Assembly (NCBI GenBank): GCA_018262875.1
Contig: JADFDL010000123.1
Location: 1-5,600, forward strand
Direction: 5' to 3'
DNA: 5,600 bases
DNA from: Rhodocyclaceae bacterium
GTDB lineage: Bacteria; Pseudomonadota; Gammaproteobacteria; Burkholderiales; Rhodocyclaceae
Under the pieces are notes generated by a model. It saw only the letters and a program-made list of their open reading frames with translations. It was not told the origin of the DNA and searched no databases. The translations under genes and the position numbers were made by a program. Shown in pieces: positions 1-4,929 of this stretch; within the stretch, counting starts at the first letter, position 1; the number at the start of each line of letters is the position of its first letter.

Positions 1-2
1 TG

Positions 3-449
3 GCTGAGCGCTTCGGTCTGGAGAAGATCAAGACGATCGGCGACGCCTACATGGTGGCGGGCGGCCTCAACGACGGCGAGGAAGACTACTCGGATGCCAT
101 CGCCGACATGGCGCTGGCCATGCGCGAACTGCTGCGGCGCGACTTCACGGTAAACGAATCCCACCTTGAAGTGCGCATCGGCATCGGCACCGGGCCGGTG
201 GTCGCCGGCGTGGTCGGCAAGAAGAAGTTCATCTACGACCTGTGGGGCGACACGGTGAATATCGCCAGCCGCATCACCTCGGAGGGCGTGCCCGGCATGA
301 TCCAGGTGGATACCACCACCTGGCGCCGCCTGAAGGAGCGCTTCGACTTCCACGAGCCGCAGACGATCTACCTGAAGGGCAAGGGCGAGACTGAAGTGCA
401 CCGGCTGATCGGCCGCAAGCAGACCGCCGGGGAATCGGCGGCGGCGTAG
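3..449 (+). CDS. Class III adenylate cyclase, C-terminal part (5' end outside window)
   Basis: The open frame runs in from the left edge and gives 148 residues of a class III nucleotide cyclase catalytic domain, which makes cAMP from ATP. Visible motifs are KIKTIGDAYM near the start, with a metal-binding Asp at fragment residue 14, and YDLWGDTVNIASR, with transition-state Asn86 and Arg90. The two purine-selecting positions are Lys10 (KIKT) and Asp79 (YDLW). This is the Lys/Asp pair of adenylate cyclases rather than the Glu/Cys pair of guanylate cyclases. The domain closes with LKGKGETEVHRLIG followed by a short Ala-rich tail, so the cyclase domain is C-terminal in the protein. Any sensor or membrane part, and the first metal-binding Asp, lie upstream of the window. 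An internal ATG at 51 falls inside the catalytic core and is not the start. The gene converges on the histidine kinase, 44 bp from stop to stop. Confidence 0.93.
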   Translation, partial: AERFGLEKIKTIGDAYMVAGGLNDGEEDYSDAIADMALAMRELLRRDFTVNESHLEVRIGIGTGPVVAGVVGKKKFIYDLWGDTVNIASRITSEGVPGMIQVDTTTWRRLKERFDFHEPQTIYLKGKGETEVHRLIGRKQTAGESAAA

Positions 450-493
450 TCGAGGGCTGTTGTCCCACGGGGATTTCCTCCGGTCATCGGGCT

Positions 494-2221
494 TCAGCCC
501 GACAGATCGTCCGGCCCTTCTTCTGCCAGTTGACTCAACTCGAAGCAGACCCGCCCCGCCTCGTTGCTGACGACTTTCAATTCGTAGCCGTAAAACTCGG
601 CATGCCGGGCGGCCTGGTAGAGGCCGATGCCCAGGCCGGCTTGCGACGCAACGGGCGCCTGGAACAGGTTCTCCGTCACCTCGGCCGGAATCGCCCGGCC
701 GTCATCGCACACCGTCAGCACCGGGCGCTCCTTCAGGTTGAACTCGGCGCGAATCTGCAGCGCCGGCGTCTCCCGTTTCTTGGCCAGTGCATTTTCCAGT
801 AAGTTTTCCGCCGCGCTGTTGAACAGCGTGACGGGGATCGTCCGGTCGCTGGCGATGCTGTCGGGCGAGAAGCGCACGCCGGCCTGGGCATAGCGGGCCT
901 GCAATCCCGCCCACCACTGGCCGGCGGGAACGAATTGCGCACCTTCGAGCTCGGGGCGCCGCAGCTTGCCCAGCGTCTGCTGCAGGCGCTGGGCAATAAC
1001 GGGCAACTGGCGCCGCAGGAGTGCCTGGTACTGCGGCGACGGCGTCTCGCCCTCGCTCACCGCGGCCAGGCACAGGGCGTTGAGCGACTGCAGGAGGTTC
1101 TTCACGTCGTGGGTCAGGCGCGCCCCGGTCTGGTGGATGGCCTTGACGTAGCTGAGCTGCTGCAGCTCCTGCGCGCGCAGCTTCGCCTCGTAGAATTCAC
1201 CGAGCAACTGCGCCAGCAGGTCGAAATGCCAGGTCAGGGTCGGGCTGAGCGGCTGCTGGGTAAAGATGGCGAGCGTCAACAGGCCGTGCTGGAACTCCCT
1301 GCGCTGACCCTCGCGCCGGCCCGACTCGCCCTTGCAGCCCGGCGCGCGCCATTCGCAGCCAGTCACCCACGGCAGGCAAATCATGTCGTCCAGCGACCGG
1401 ACAAGAAACTCACCCGGCTGGTCTTCCCGCTGCATGTTGTCGGCAAGCTCGCGCAGCCAGCGCTCGAAGGGCAGGCCGATCGACAGCAGATAGCGGGAAA
1501 AGAACACACCGACCCCGGCGAAGCCGAGGCGCGGATTCCACGCCCAGGCCATCAGCAGCAGGACGCCCGAGATGACGACGATCGTGGCAATGAGGGATTC
1601 GACATAGCCTTGCCGGGTCAGCAGCATGGCCGAGATGCTGCCCAGCACCAGCACCGCCAGCAGCAGGAAGATGAAGGCGCTGTAGACGAAATCGACCACC
1701 TCCGCCTCGCTTTCGGCCTCCGGCTCGACCGGCAGGAGGGCCATGACGGGCAGCAGCGCGGGCAGCACGTACTTGGCCAGGAACAGGAATTCGCCGGGCA
1801 TCACGAAGGGGCTGGGCAGGACCTGCGGCACCAGGACCATCAGCAGCATGCTGATCAGGTAGCTGAGGACGAGGAGATAGAAAATCTTCGCCCAGCGGCC
1901 GGCAAAAAAGAACACCTTGCCGCCGATGATTCCGGCCAGCGCCATCACCCAGAGGATCATCATCCAGCCGTTCGCCCACCAGGCGGCGGCGGCGATCAGG
2001 CCGGCAATCACGGCAAGCTGCTGCCTGCTCAGGCGCAGTTCGGCCCGGACGAAAGGCTGCCAGAGGATGAACAGGCCGATGTGCACCACCAGCAGGGTGC
2101 GCCCGACCGCGCTTTCGATGCCCTGCAACAGCAGCAGGTGCTGCAGCCCCAGCAGGCCCAGCAACACCCAGCGGCGCTGGTTGTGCGTCAGATGGGCAAA
2201 GGAGAAACCGCTCCCGCTCAT
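494..2221 (-). CDS. Orphan membrane sensor histidine kinase
   Basis: With the start at ATG 2221 this is a 575-residue kinase. Residues about 15-226 hold seven or eight hydrophobic segments, with a charged loop (VEPEAESEAE) between two of them. Residues about 230-350 form a soluble region that could be a GAF-like sensor. The kinase core has the phospho-accepting His371 in RLTHDVKNLLQSL, the N-box ENLLENA with Asn477, the G1 box DDG at 506-508 and the G2 box GLGIGL at 529-534. All catalytic motifs are intact. The HDxKN H-box with multi-span membrane domain and central GAF-like region resembles PrsK-type kinases of exosortase/PEP-CTERM systems, but that identity is not proven. There is no receiver domain and no response regulator in the window. 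In-frame starts at TTG 2299 and ATG 2239 are also open. They lack good ribosome binding sites, and 2299 would put both upstream dyads inside the gene. ATG 2221 overlaps the stop of a 20-codon leader frame. It is divergent from the pilin gene. Confidence 0.9.
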   Translation of the reverse strand: MSGSGFSFAHLTHNQRRWVLLGLLGLQHLLLLQGIESAVGRTLLVVHIGLFILWQPFVRAELRLSRQQLAVIAGLIAAAAWWANGWMMILWVMALAGIIGGKVFFFAGRWAKIFYLLVLSYLISMLLMVLVPQVLPSPFVMPGEFLFLAKYVLPALLPVMALLPVEPEAESEAEVVDFVYSAFIFLLLAVLVLGSISAMLLTRQGYVESLIATIVVISGVLLLMAWAWNPRLGFAGVGVFFSRYLLSIGLPFERWLRELADNMQREDQPGEFLVRSLDDMICLPWVTGCEWRAPGCKGESGRREGQRREFQHGLLTLAIFTQQPLSPTLTWHFDLLAQLLGEFYEAKLRAQELQQLSYVKAIHQTGARLTHDVKNLLQSLNALCLAAVSEGETPSPQYQALLRRQLPVIAQRLQQTLGKLRRPELEGAQFVPAGQWWAGLQARYAQAGVRFSPDSIASDRTIPVTLFNSAAENLLENALAKKRETPALQIRAEFNLKERPVLTVCDDGRAIPAEVTENLFQAPVASQAGLGIGLYQAARHAEFYGYELKVVSNEAGRVCFELSQLAEEGPDDLSG

Positions 2222-2230
2222 GGCCGGTTT

Positions 2231-2246
2231 TGTCGACATGGCGACA
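2231..2246. promoter_or_regulatory. Putative enhancer-binding protein site 1 (TGTCG-N6-CGACA)
   Basis: TGTCGACATGGCGACA is a dyad with 5-bp arms and a 6-bp spacer. It is centred about 107 bp upstream of the predicted sigma-54 start of the pilin gene. A second copy of the same design starts exactly 20 bp further on, so the two would lie on the same face of the helix. It overlaps the kinase ATG at 2239, which argues for the kinase starting further in. The cognate regulator is not in the window. Confidence 0.6.
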
Positions 2247-2250
2247 GTAT

Positions 2251-2266
2251 TGTCGAAAGGCCGACA
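2251..2266. promoter_or_regulatory. Putative enhancer-binding protein site 2 (TGTCG-N6-CGACA)
   Basis: TGTCGAAAGGCCGACA matches site 1 at 13 of 16 positions, including both 5-bp arms. It is centred about 87 bp upstream of the predicted pilin transcription start. Tandem dyads at about -85 to -110 are the usual layout for upstream activating sequences of sigma-54 activators of the NtrC/PilR type. Because the sites also lie just upstream of the kinase ATG at 2221, the same protein could repress or activate the kinase gene. Confidence 0.6.
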
Positions 2267-2319
2267 GGTTTCCGTGACATTTTCACCCTTTACGATCAAA
2301 AACCCGTAGTTAAGCCCGC

Positions 2320-2335
2320 TGGCACCTTTGTTGCT
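2320..2335 (+). promoter_or_regulatory. Sigma-54 (RpoN) -24/-12 promoter of the pilin gene
   Basis: TGGCAC-N5-TTGCT matches the sigma-54 consensus. The invariant GG (2321-2322) and GC (2333-2334) are separated by exactly 10 bp. This predicts transcription from about 2346 and a leader of roughly 27 bases before the GTG at 2373. Sigma-54 promoters need an ATP-dependent activator bound upstream, and the paired dyads at 2231-2266 are suitably placed. Type IV pilin genes are a classic class of sigma-54 target. Confidence 0.87.
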
Positions 2336-2372
2336 TGGAGATAGGCGTAGCTTCCTAACTCAGGAGAATACC

Positions 2373-3026
2373 GTGAGAAAAAAACAGATGGGCTTCACCC
2401 TGGTCGAAATCGCCATCGTTCTGGTGATTATCGGCCTCTTGCTCGGCGGCGTATTGAAGGGACAGGAACTGGTCAATAGTGCGAAGGTGAAGAACATCGC
2501 GAACGACCTCCGGTCGATTTCCACGTTCATCTATGCCTATCAGGACAAGTTCAAGGCGCTTCCCGGAGACGACAGGATTGCCGATACGCATGTCGCCTCG
2601 CCCGCCGCAAACAATGGTAACGGCGATGCCCGAATCAATGGCGCCTGGAATGCGGGTGCTGCGACAGAGTCTTTTTTCTTCTGGCAGCATGTTCGCATGG
2701 CCAACCTGGCCAGCGGCACAACCAACACGGCCGACGCTGAATACTTGCCGCGCAACGCTGATGGCGGTCCTCTCGGCGTGACCGGAGATGCCGTATCGAC
2801 CGTGGTACCCAACCCTTGGCCGGCAAACTTCTATGTCTGTACGGCCGGCGTCCAGGGAAGATTCGCACGCCAGATCGATACAACCATCGATGACGGCAAC
2901 ACGACGACCGGCACGGTACGCGTTCTGGGGGCGCAAGCCGGGGGAACCCTCGCAACCTCTGCAACGTTCTACAACGTGACTGCCGCCGACGATGCAACCT
3001 TATATACGCTCTGTGTAGCCAACTGA
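2373..3026 (+). CDS. Type IV pilin-like prepilin with N-terminal methylation motif
   Basis: The protein has 217 residues. The first seven (MRKKQMG) form a short positively charged prepilin leader, to be cut by prepilin peptidase between Gly7 and Phe8. The mature protein starts FTLVEIAIVLVIIGLLLGG with the conserved Glu5, so it can be N-methylated and packed into a pilus or pseudopilus. After the helix comes YQDKFKALPGDD, then a Gly/Asn-rich stretch and FFFWQHVRMANL, a pattern common in proteobacterial prepilins of this type. Cys156 and Cys214 probably make the C-terminal disulfide loop. The GTG start at 2373 is chosen because AGGAGA (2362-2367) sits 5 bases upstream and gives a proper leader. 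The upstream in-frame TTG at 2328 lies inside the sigma-54 promoter. It is a single-gene transcription unit with its own promoter and terminator. No pilus assembly gene is nearby, so it is either a minor or accessory pilin served by machinery encoded elsewhere, or part of another filament. Confidence 0.92.
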   Translation: MRKKQMGFTLVEIAIVLVIIGLLLGGVLKGQELVNSAKVKNIANDLRSISTFIYAYQDKFKALPGDDRIADTHVASPAANNGNGDARINGAWNAGAATESFFFWQHVRMANLASGTTNTADAEYLPRNADGGPLGVTGDAVSTVVPNPWPANFYVCTAGVQGRFARQIDTTIDDGNTTTGTVRVLGAQAGGTLATSATFYNVTAADDATLYTLCVAN

Positions 3027-3028
3027 TC

Positions 3029-3092
3029 GGGAAAACCGGGGACAGACCCCGATTCCCCGACAAAAAGCCCGCCGAGAACCGGCGGGCTTTTT
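3029..3092. repeat. Repeat R1: REP-like GGGGACAGACCCC element plus terminator
   Basis: This 64-bp segment is repeated at 3747-3810 with only three mismatches. It begins 3 bases after the pilin stop. It contains the small hairpin CGGGG-ACAGA-CCCCG followed by a 13-bp terminator stem. The GGGGACAGACCCC core resembles widespread repeats I associate with REP elements and their tyrosine transposases in proteobacteria. No such transposase lies in the window. Confidence 0.85.
3062..3092. terminator. Bidirectional intrinsic terminator after the pilin gene
   Basis: The 13-bp stem AAAAAGCCCGCCG / CGGCGGGCTTTTT closes a 5-base AGAAC loop. The A tract on one side and T tract on the other let it work in both directions. 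It lies 35 bp after the pilin stop on the plus strand. On the minus strand it lies beyond the remnant nucleotidyltransferase 3' end. Confidence 0.93.
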
Positions 3093-3154
3093 CCTTTTTC
3101 GCCCCCCGCAAAAGTCAGTCCCCGCAGCACGGCGGCAAATCCGGGCCGTAGCGT

Positions 3155-3211
3155 TTAAACATCGAGCTGCTTCTGCATCGCCCGCACATCGCCATGCAGC
3201 GAGGTCAGCGC
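3155..3211 (-). pseudogene. 3' remnant of a GSU2403-type nucleotidyltransferase gene
   Basis: The minus strand encodes ALTSLHGDVRAMQKQLDV followed by TAA. The first twelve residues are identical to the C-terminus of the intact gene at 3817-4806 (ALTSLHGDVRAM, then RELLGM). Across those twelve codons (3176-3211 against 3838-3873) there are five base differences, all synonymous. The donor was therefore a separate homologue that had diverged under selection, not a fresh copy of the neighbour. Similarity stops abruptly at 3211, just before the promoter of the small operon. The rest of the gene is absent, and an in-frame stop lies four codons upstream. It can have no catalytic function. Confidence 0.82.
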
Positions 3212-3216
3212 TTTTC

Positions 3217-3245
3217 TTGACCTCTAACCGGCAAGTCCCTATGAT
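3217..3245 (+). promoter_or_regulatory. Sigma-70 promoter of the DUF4258/DUF2283 operon
   Basis: TTGACC (3217-3222) and TATGAT (3240-3245) are separated by exactly 17 bp. Each hexamer is one base off consensus. The predicted start is about 3252, at the beginning of the AGGAGA ribosome binding site (3252-3257), which leaves a leader of only about 11 bases. The -35 begins 6 bp after the end of the nucleotidyltransferase remnant. Confidence 0.78.
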
Positions 3246-3262
3246 CTTCGCAGGAGATTGTA

Positions 3263-3532
3263 TTGGCAGTTTTTTTCAGCAAGCGCTTCGGCAAGAATGT
3301 GTGGATCACCCGCCATGCCCGCGAAAGCATGCTGCCCCGAAACGTCGATGCCGACACGCTTGAACGGCTCATCGAGGAAGGCGAAATCAAGCGCCGGGAT
3401 GAGGTAAGCCTGTGGGTCTTCATGCACATACAGGGTCGAGCTGACAACTTAATCTGTGCTGCCATGGTCGAACAGGCGGCAGTGATCGTTAAGACGGTCA
3501 TGATTAACTGGGAACTGGAGGATGAAACATGA
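3263..3532 (+). CDS. DUF4258-like small protein, probable toxin of a two-gene module
   Basis: This is an 89-residue protein of the DUF4258 type, a small fold related in outline to RelE/BrnT-like toxins. Typical features are WITRHARESM near the start (His18), LERLIEEGEI in the middle, and the C-terminal DNLICAAMVEQAAVIVKTVMINWE block. The start is a TTG at 3263. AGGAGA at 3252-3257 lies five bases upstream and no in-frame ATG precedes the conserved part. Its stop overlaps the ATG of the next gene by four bases (ATGA), so the two are translated together. Known pairs of this family with DUF2283 are regarded as likely toxin-antitoxin modules. That role, and an RNase or ribosome-directed activity, is inferred from family and arrangement, not shown by the sequence. 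The weak start codon and very short leader would keep its synthesis low. Confidence 0.85.
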   Translation: MAVFFSKRFGKNVWITRHARESMLPRNVDADTLERLIEEGEIKRRDEVSLWVFMHIQGRADNLICAAMVEQAAVIVKTVMINWELEDET

Positions 3533-3732
3533 GAATCGAATACGACGCCCAGGATGACATCCTCCACATTGAGTTCTCGAAGGAACCCATCGTCAAGGAT
3601 GTCTCCCATGGCTGGAACGTCAATGTCGGCTACGCGGCAAACGGAATCGCGGAAATCACGATTCTGGATGCCAAGGCCGCTGGCTATTTGCCGTTAGAAA
3701 ACGCGAAGGATTTGCTGTCTCTCGCAGCGTAA
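3529..3732 (+). CDS. DUF2283-like small protein, probable antitoxin
   Basis: The protein has 67 residues and begins MRIEYDAQDDILHIEF. It continues with WNVNVGYAANGIAEITILDA, the two-part beta-rich pattern of DUF2283. A strong ribosome binding site, GGAGG at 3517-3521, lies seven bases before the ATG and inside the end of the upstream gene. The second gene is therefore likely to be translated more efficiently than its TTG-started partner, as expected if it neutralises it. There is no recognisable helix-turn-helix or ribbon-helix-helix, so autoregulation by DNA binding is not evident. The ATGA overlap places it in one operon with the DUF4258-like gene. The operon ends at the terminator at 3780-3810. 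The antitoxin role is an inference. Confidence 0.85.
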   Translation: MRIEYDAQDDILHIEFSKEPIVKDVSHGWNVNVGYAANGIAEITILDAKAAGYLPLENAKDLLSLAA

Positions 3733-3738
3733 ACCAGC

Positions 3739-3758
3739 GGAAACCGGGGGAAACCGGG
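3739..3758. repeat. 10-bp tandem duplication GGAAACCGGG
   Basis: GGAAACCGGG occurs twice back to back (3739-3748 and 3749-3758), directly at the left edge of repeat R2. The second unit forms the start of the R2 element. It looks like a small slippage or insertion-junction duplication, since R1 has only one unit. Confidence 0.75.
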
Positions 3759-3810
3759 GACAGACCCCGATTTCCTGACAAAAAGCCCGCCGAGAACCGG
3801 CGGGCTTTTT
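3747..3810. repeat. Repeat R2: second copy of the REP-like element plus terminator
   Basis: It is identical to R1 (3029-3092) except at three of 64 positions, in the same orientation, 718 bp away. It sits between two convergent genes, the DUF2283-like gene on the plus strand and the nucleotidyltransferase gene on the minus strand. Direct repeats of this length can recombine, which would delete the small operon and the remnant between them. Confidence 0.85.
3780..3810. terminator. Bidirectional terminator between convergent genes
   Basis: It has the same 13-bp stem and AGAAC loop as the terminator at 3062-3092, with A and T tracts on opposite sides. It starts 48 bp after the DUF2283-like stop on the plus strand. 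It lies 6 bp beyond the nucleotidyltransferase stop on the minus strand, so it can end both transcripts. Confidence 0.93.
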
Positions 3811-3816
3811 CTTTCC

Positions 3817-4806
3817 CTACATTCCCAGCAATTCACGCATCGCGCGTACATCGCCATGCAATGAAGTCAGCGCCACGTCGAAATCCAGTTGAGGCATGAG
3901 TTCGCGTACGAGTTGCGCCACCGCCCTGGCTTGCGCCAGGTCCCGCGGTTTCTTGAGCGGATCGCGTGCGGGTTGTTGCGAGAGCCAGGTCTTGTGCAGG
4001 GCAAATGCACGCGGGTCGGGTACGCGAAACGGCACTGGCTGTCCGTCTTCATCCACGGCGATGGCATCCAGCTTGGGCGAGTTGATGAGCCACTGCAGCC
4101 CCGGCACCTCCGAAGCCACCAGATCGTCGGCGGAGAAAGTAATCGGCCCGGCCTCGCGCATCGAACGCGGTGCAGCGATGAGGTCGACCATGAACTGTCC
4201 CGCGTTGGCGGCGCGGAAGCCCCGTTTTCTAACAAGCTCGAAGCTGCGATCGGCTTTTTTCAGCAAGCCGAGCAGTCCTCCGCCGTCGAGGCGATTCGAT
4301 ATGAGCGTCAGTTTCCTGCGCGCGTCGTAGAGCAGATCGACGTCGCCGGAGGCAAGCAACTCCAGCAGGAATTGCACGCCGCCAGCGACTTCATAGGCAT
4401 ACATCGCCTGTGTACCGAGCACCGTAAAGGCGCCAAGCAGATTCTGTTCATCCAGCTCGCGCAGGATGCGCGCAACCACCCGCGGCACGCGGGCAAGGCG
4501 AAGCGCCTTGTTCAGGCGTGCCTGCTCGTCGAGTTGGCGCTGGATGGCCGTCAGTCGCTCCTGCGCCCTTGCCTTGCCTTCCAGGAATTCCGCCAGCACT
4601 CGCTCCGTTTCGGGAGAACGCCGCCCCATGAGCCTGCCGTTGCCGCGCCGATCGCGCTCGCGAAAAAGATATTCGGCTCCGCGAACCGTTTTCCAGCGCA
4701 TGCCATAAGCGTAGTTCCGGGCATGACGAAATGCCGCGATGCGCACCTCATAAATCTGCTGCGTGTTGATGAGATGCAGCCTCTGTTGATTGGATAAGGG
4801 CGTCAT
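3817..4806 (-). CDS. GSU2403-family nucleotidyltransferase-fold protein
   Basis: With ATG 4806 the protein has 329 residues. The N-terminal part is charged and helical (ERLTAIQRQLDEQARLNKALRLA could form a coiled coil). The nucleotidyltransferase-like core has VLGTQAMYAYE around Gly131-Thr132 and GDVDLLYDARRK with Asp155 and Asp157. This is the G[ST]...DxD pattern that binds metal and nucleotide. Later come FMVDLI, GLQWLINSPK and VPDPRAFALHKTWLS, typical of the GSU2403 group (Pfam NTP_transf_8). Substrate and role are unknown. Some nucleotidyltransferase-fold proteins act as toxins or in phage defence, but nothing here proves that. An in-frame TTG at 4863 would add 19 residues encoded by the AT-rich leader and its operator-like repeats, and TTGACA there looks more like a promoter element, so I prefer 4806. 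A stub of a homologous gene lies at 3155-3211. Confidence 0.85.
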   Translation of the reverse strand: MTPLSNQQRLHLINTQQIYEVRIAAFRHARNYAYGMRWKTVRGAEYLFRERDRRGNGRLMGRRSPETERVLAEFLEGKARAQERLTAIQRQLDEQARLNKALRLARVPRVVARILRELDEQNLLGAFTVLGTQAMYAYEVAGGVQFLLELLASGDVDLLYDARRKLTLISNRLDGGGLLGLLKKADRSFELVRKRGFRAANAGQFMVDLIAAPRSMREAGPITFSADDLVASEVPGLQWLINSPKLDAIAVDEDGQPVPFRVPDPRAFALHKTWLSQQPARDPLKKPRDLAQARAVAQLVRELMPQLDFDVALTSLHGDVRAMRELLGM

Positions 4807-4810
4807 CCTG

Positions 4811-4888
4811 TTTCCGTCATTTTTACTAAATACTAGTTTTGACGGAAATAATGTTTTTGTCAATTGATTACTATGATTTTTTCCGTCA
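4811..4888. promoter_or_regulatory. Three operator-like TTTCCGTCA / TGACGGAAA repeats in an AT-rich leader
   Basis: The 9-mer TTTCCGTCA occurs at 4811-4819 and 4880-4888, and its exact reverse complement TGACGGAAA at 4840-4848. This makes two nested inverted pairs with 20-bp and 31-bp spacers. They fill the leader directly upstream of the nucleotidyltransferase ATG in a stretch of about 24% GC. A TTGACA hexamer (minus strand, 4863-4858) lies between two copies, and TAGTAT follows at 4835-4830, but their 22-bp spacing is too wide for a normal promoter. The arrangement suggests binding of a regulator, or a structured leader, for the nucleotidyltransferase gene. Confidence 0.55.
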
Positions 4889-4929
4889 TGGATATTGTTT
4901 TTTAAAAATGAAGGAAAATTCTTTTTATA

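Larger units (their letters stand above)
2218..2280 (-). other. Possible 20-codon leader ORF coupled to the kinase start
   Basis: On the minus strand an ATG at 2280 is preceded by AAGGGTGAAA, a better Shine-Dalgarno match than any in front of the candidate kinase starts. The frame runs 20 codons and stops with TGA at 2220-2218. This overlaps the kinase ATG at 2221-2219 in an ATGA arrangement typical of translational coupling. The stretch also contains the two dyad sites, so its sequence may be shaped by protein binding rather than by coding. The peptide resembles nothing I recognise. Confidence 0.25.

Noticed and set aside
274..468. Minus-strand 64-codon frame with GGAGG before a GTG at 468
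   Set aside because: The ribosome binding site looks good, but the frame lies antisense to the cyclase catalytic domain and encodes a Pro/Arg/Ser-rich peptide of no recognisable family. It is most likely chance.
487..502. Hairpin TCGGGC-TTCA-GCCCGA between the cyclase and kinase genes as a terminator
   Set aside because: The stem is only 6 bp, lacks a T tract on either strand and overlaps the kinase stop codon. I see no convincing terminator in this 44-bp gap.
935..2344. Long plus-strand open frame of 469 codons opposite the kinase gene
   Set aside because: It is the antisense shadow of the GC-rich kinase gene. Its translation is Gln/Arg/His-rich and low in complexity, whereas the minus strand encodes intact kinase motifs.
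2328..2372. In-frame TTG start for the pilin gene at 2328
   Set aside because: It lies inside the sigma-54 promoter and upstream of the predicted transcript start. It would also give an abnormally long prepilin leader. GTG 2373 has the ribosome binding site.
3093..3154. 62-bp stretch between repeat R1 and the nucleotidyltransferase stub
   Set aside because: I looked for a further gene remnant, small RNA or attachment site. Nothing in it matches the sequence beside R2 and no structure stands out.
3205..3609. Minus-strand 134-codon frame over the small operon
   Set aside because: It is a shadow of two plus-strand genes that have a promoter, ribosome binding sites, an ATGA overlap and recognisable families.
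4807..4863. TTG start at 4863 giving a 19-residue longer nucleotidyltransferase
   Set aside because: The extra codons consist of AT-rich leader with operator-like repeats, and the TTG is part of a TTGACA hexamer. ATG 4806 is more plausible, although its own ribosome binding site (GGAAAC) is weak.
4830..4863. TTGACA and TAGTAT on the minus strand as a sigma-70 promoter
   Set aside because: The spacer is 22 bp, outside the normal 16-18 bp range, so I did not call a promoter.
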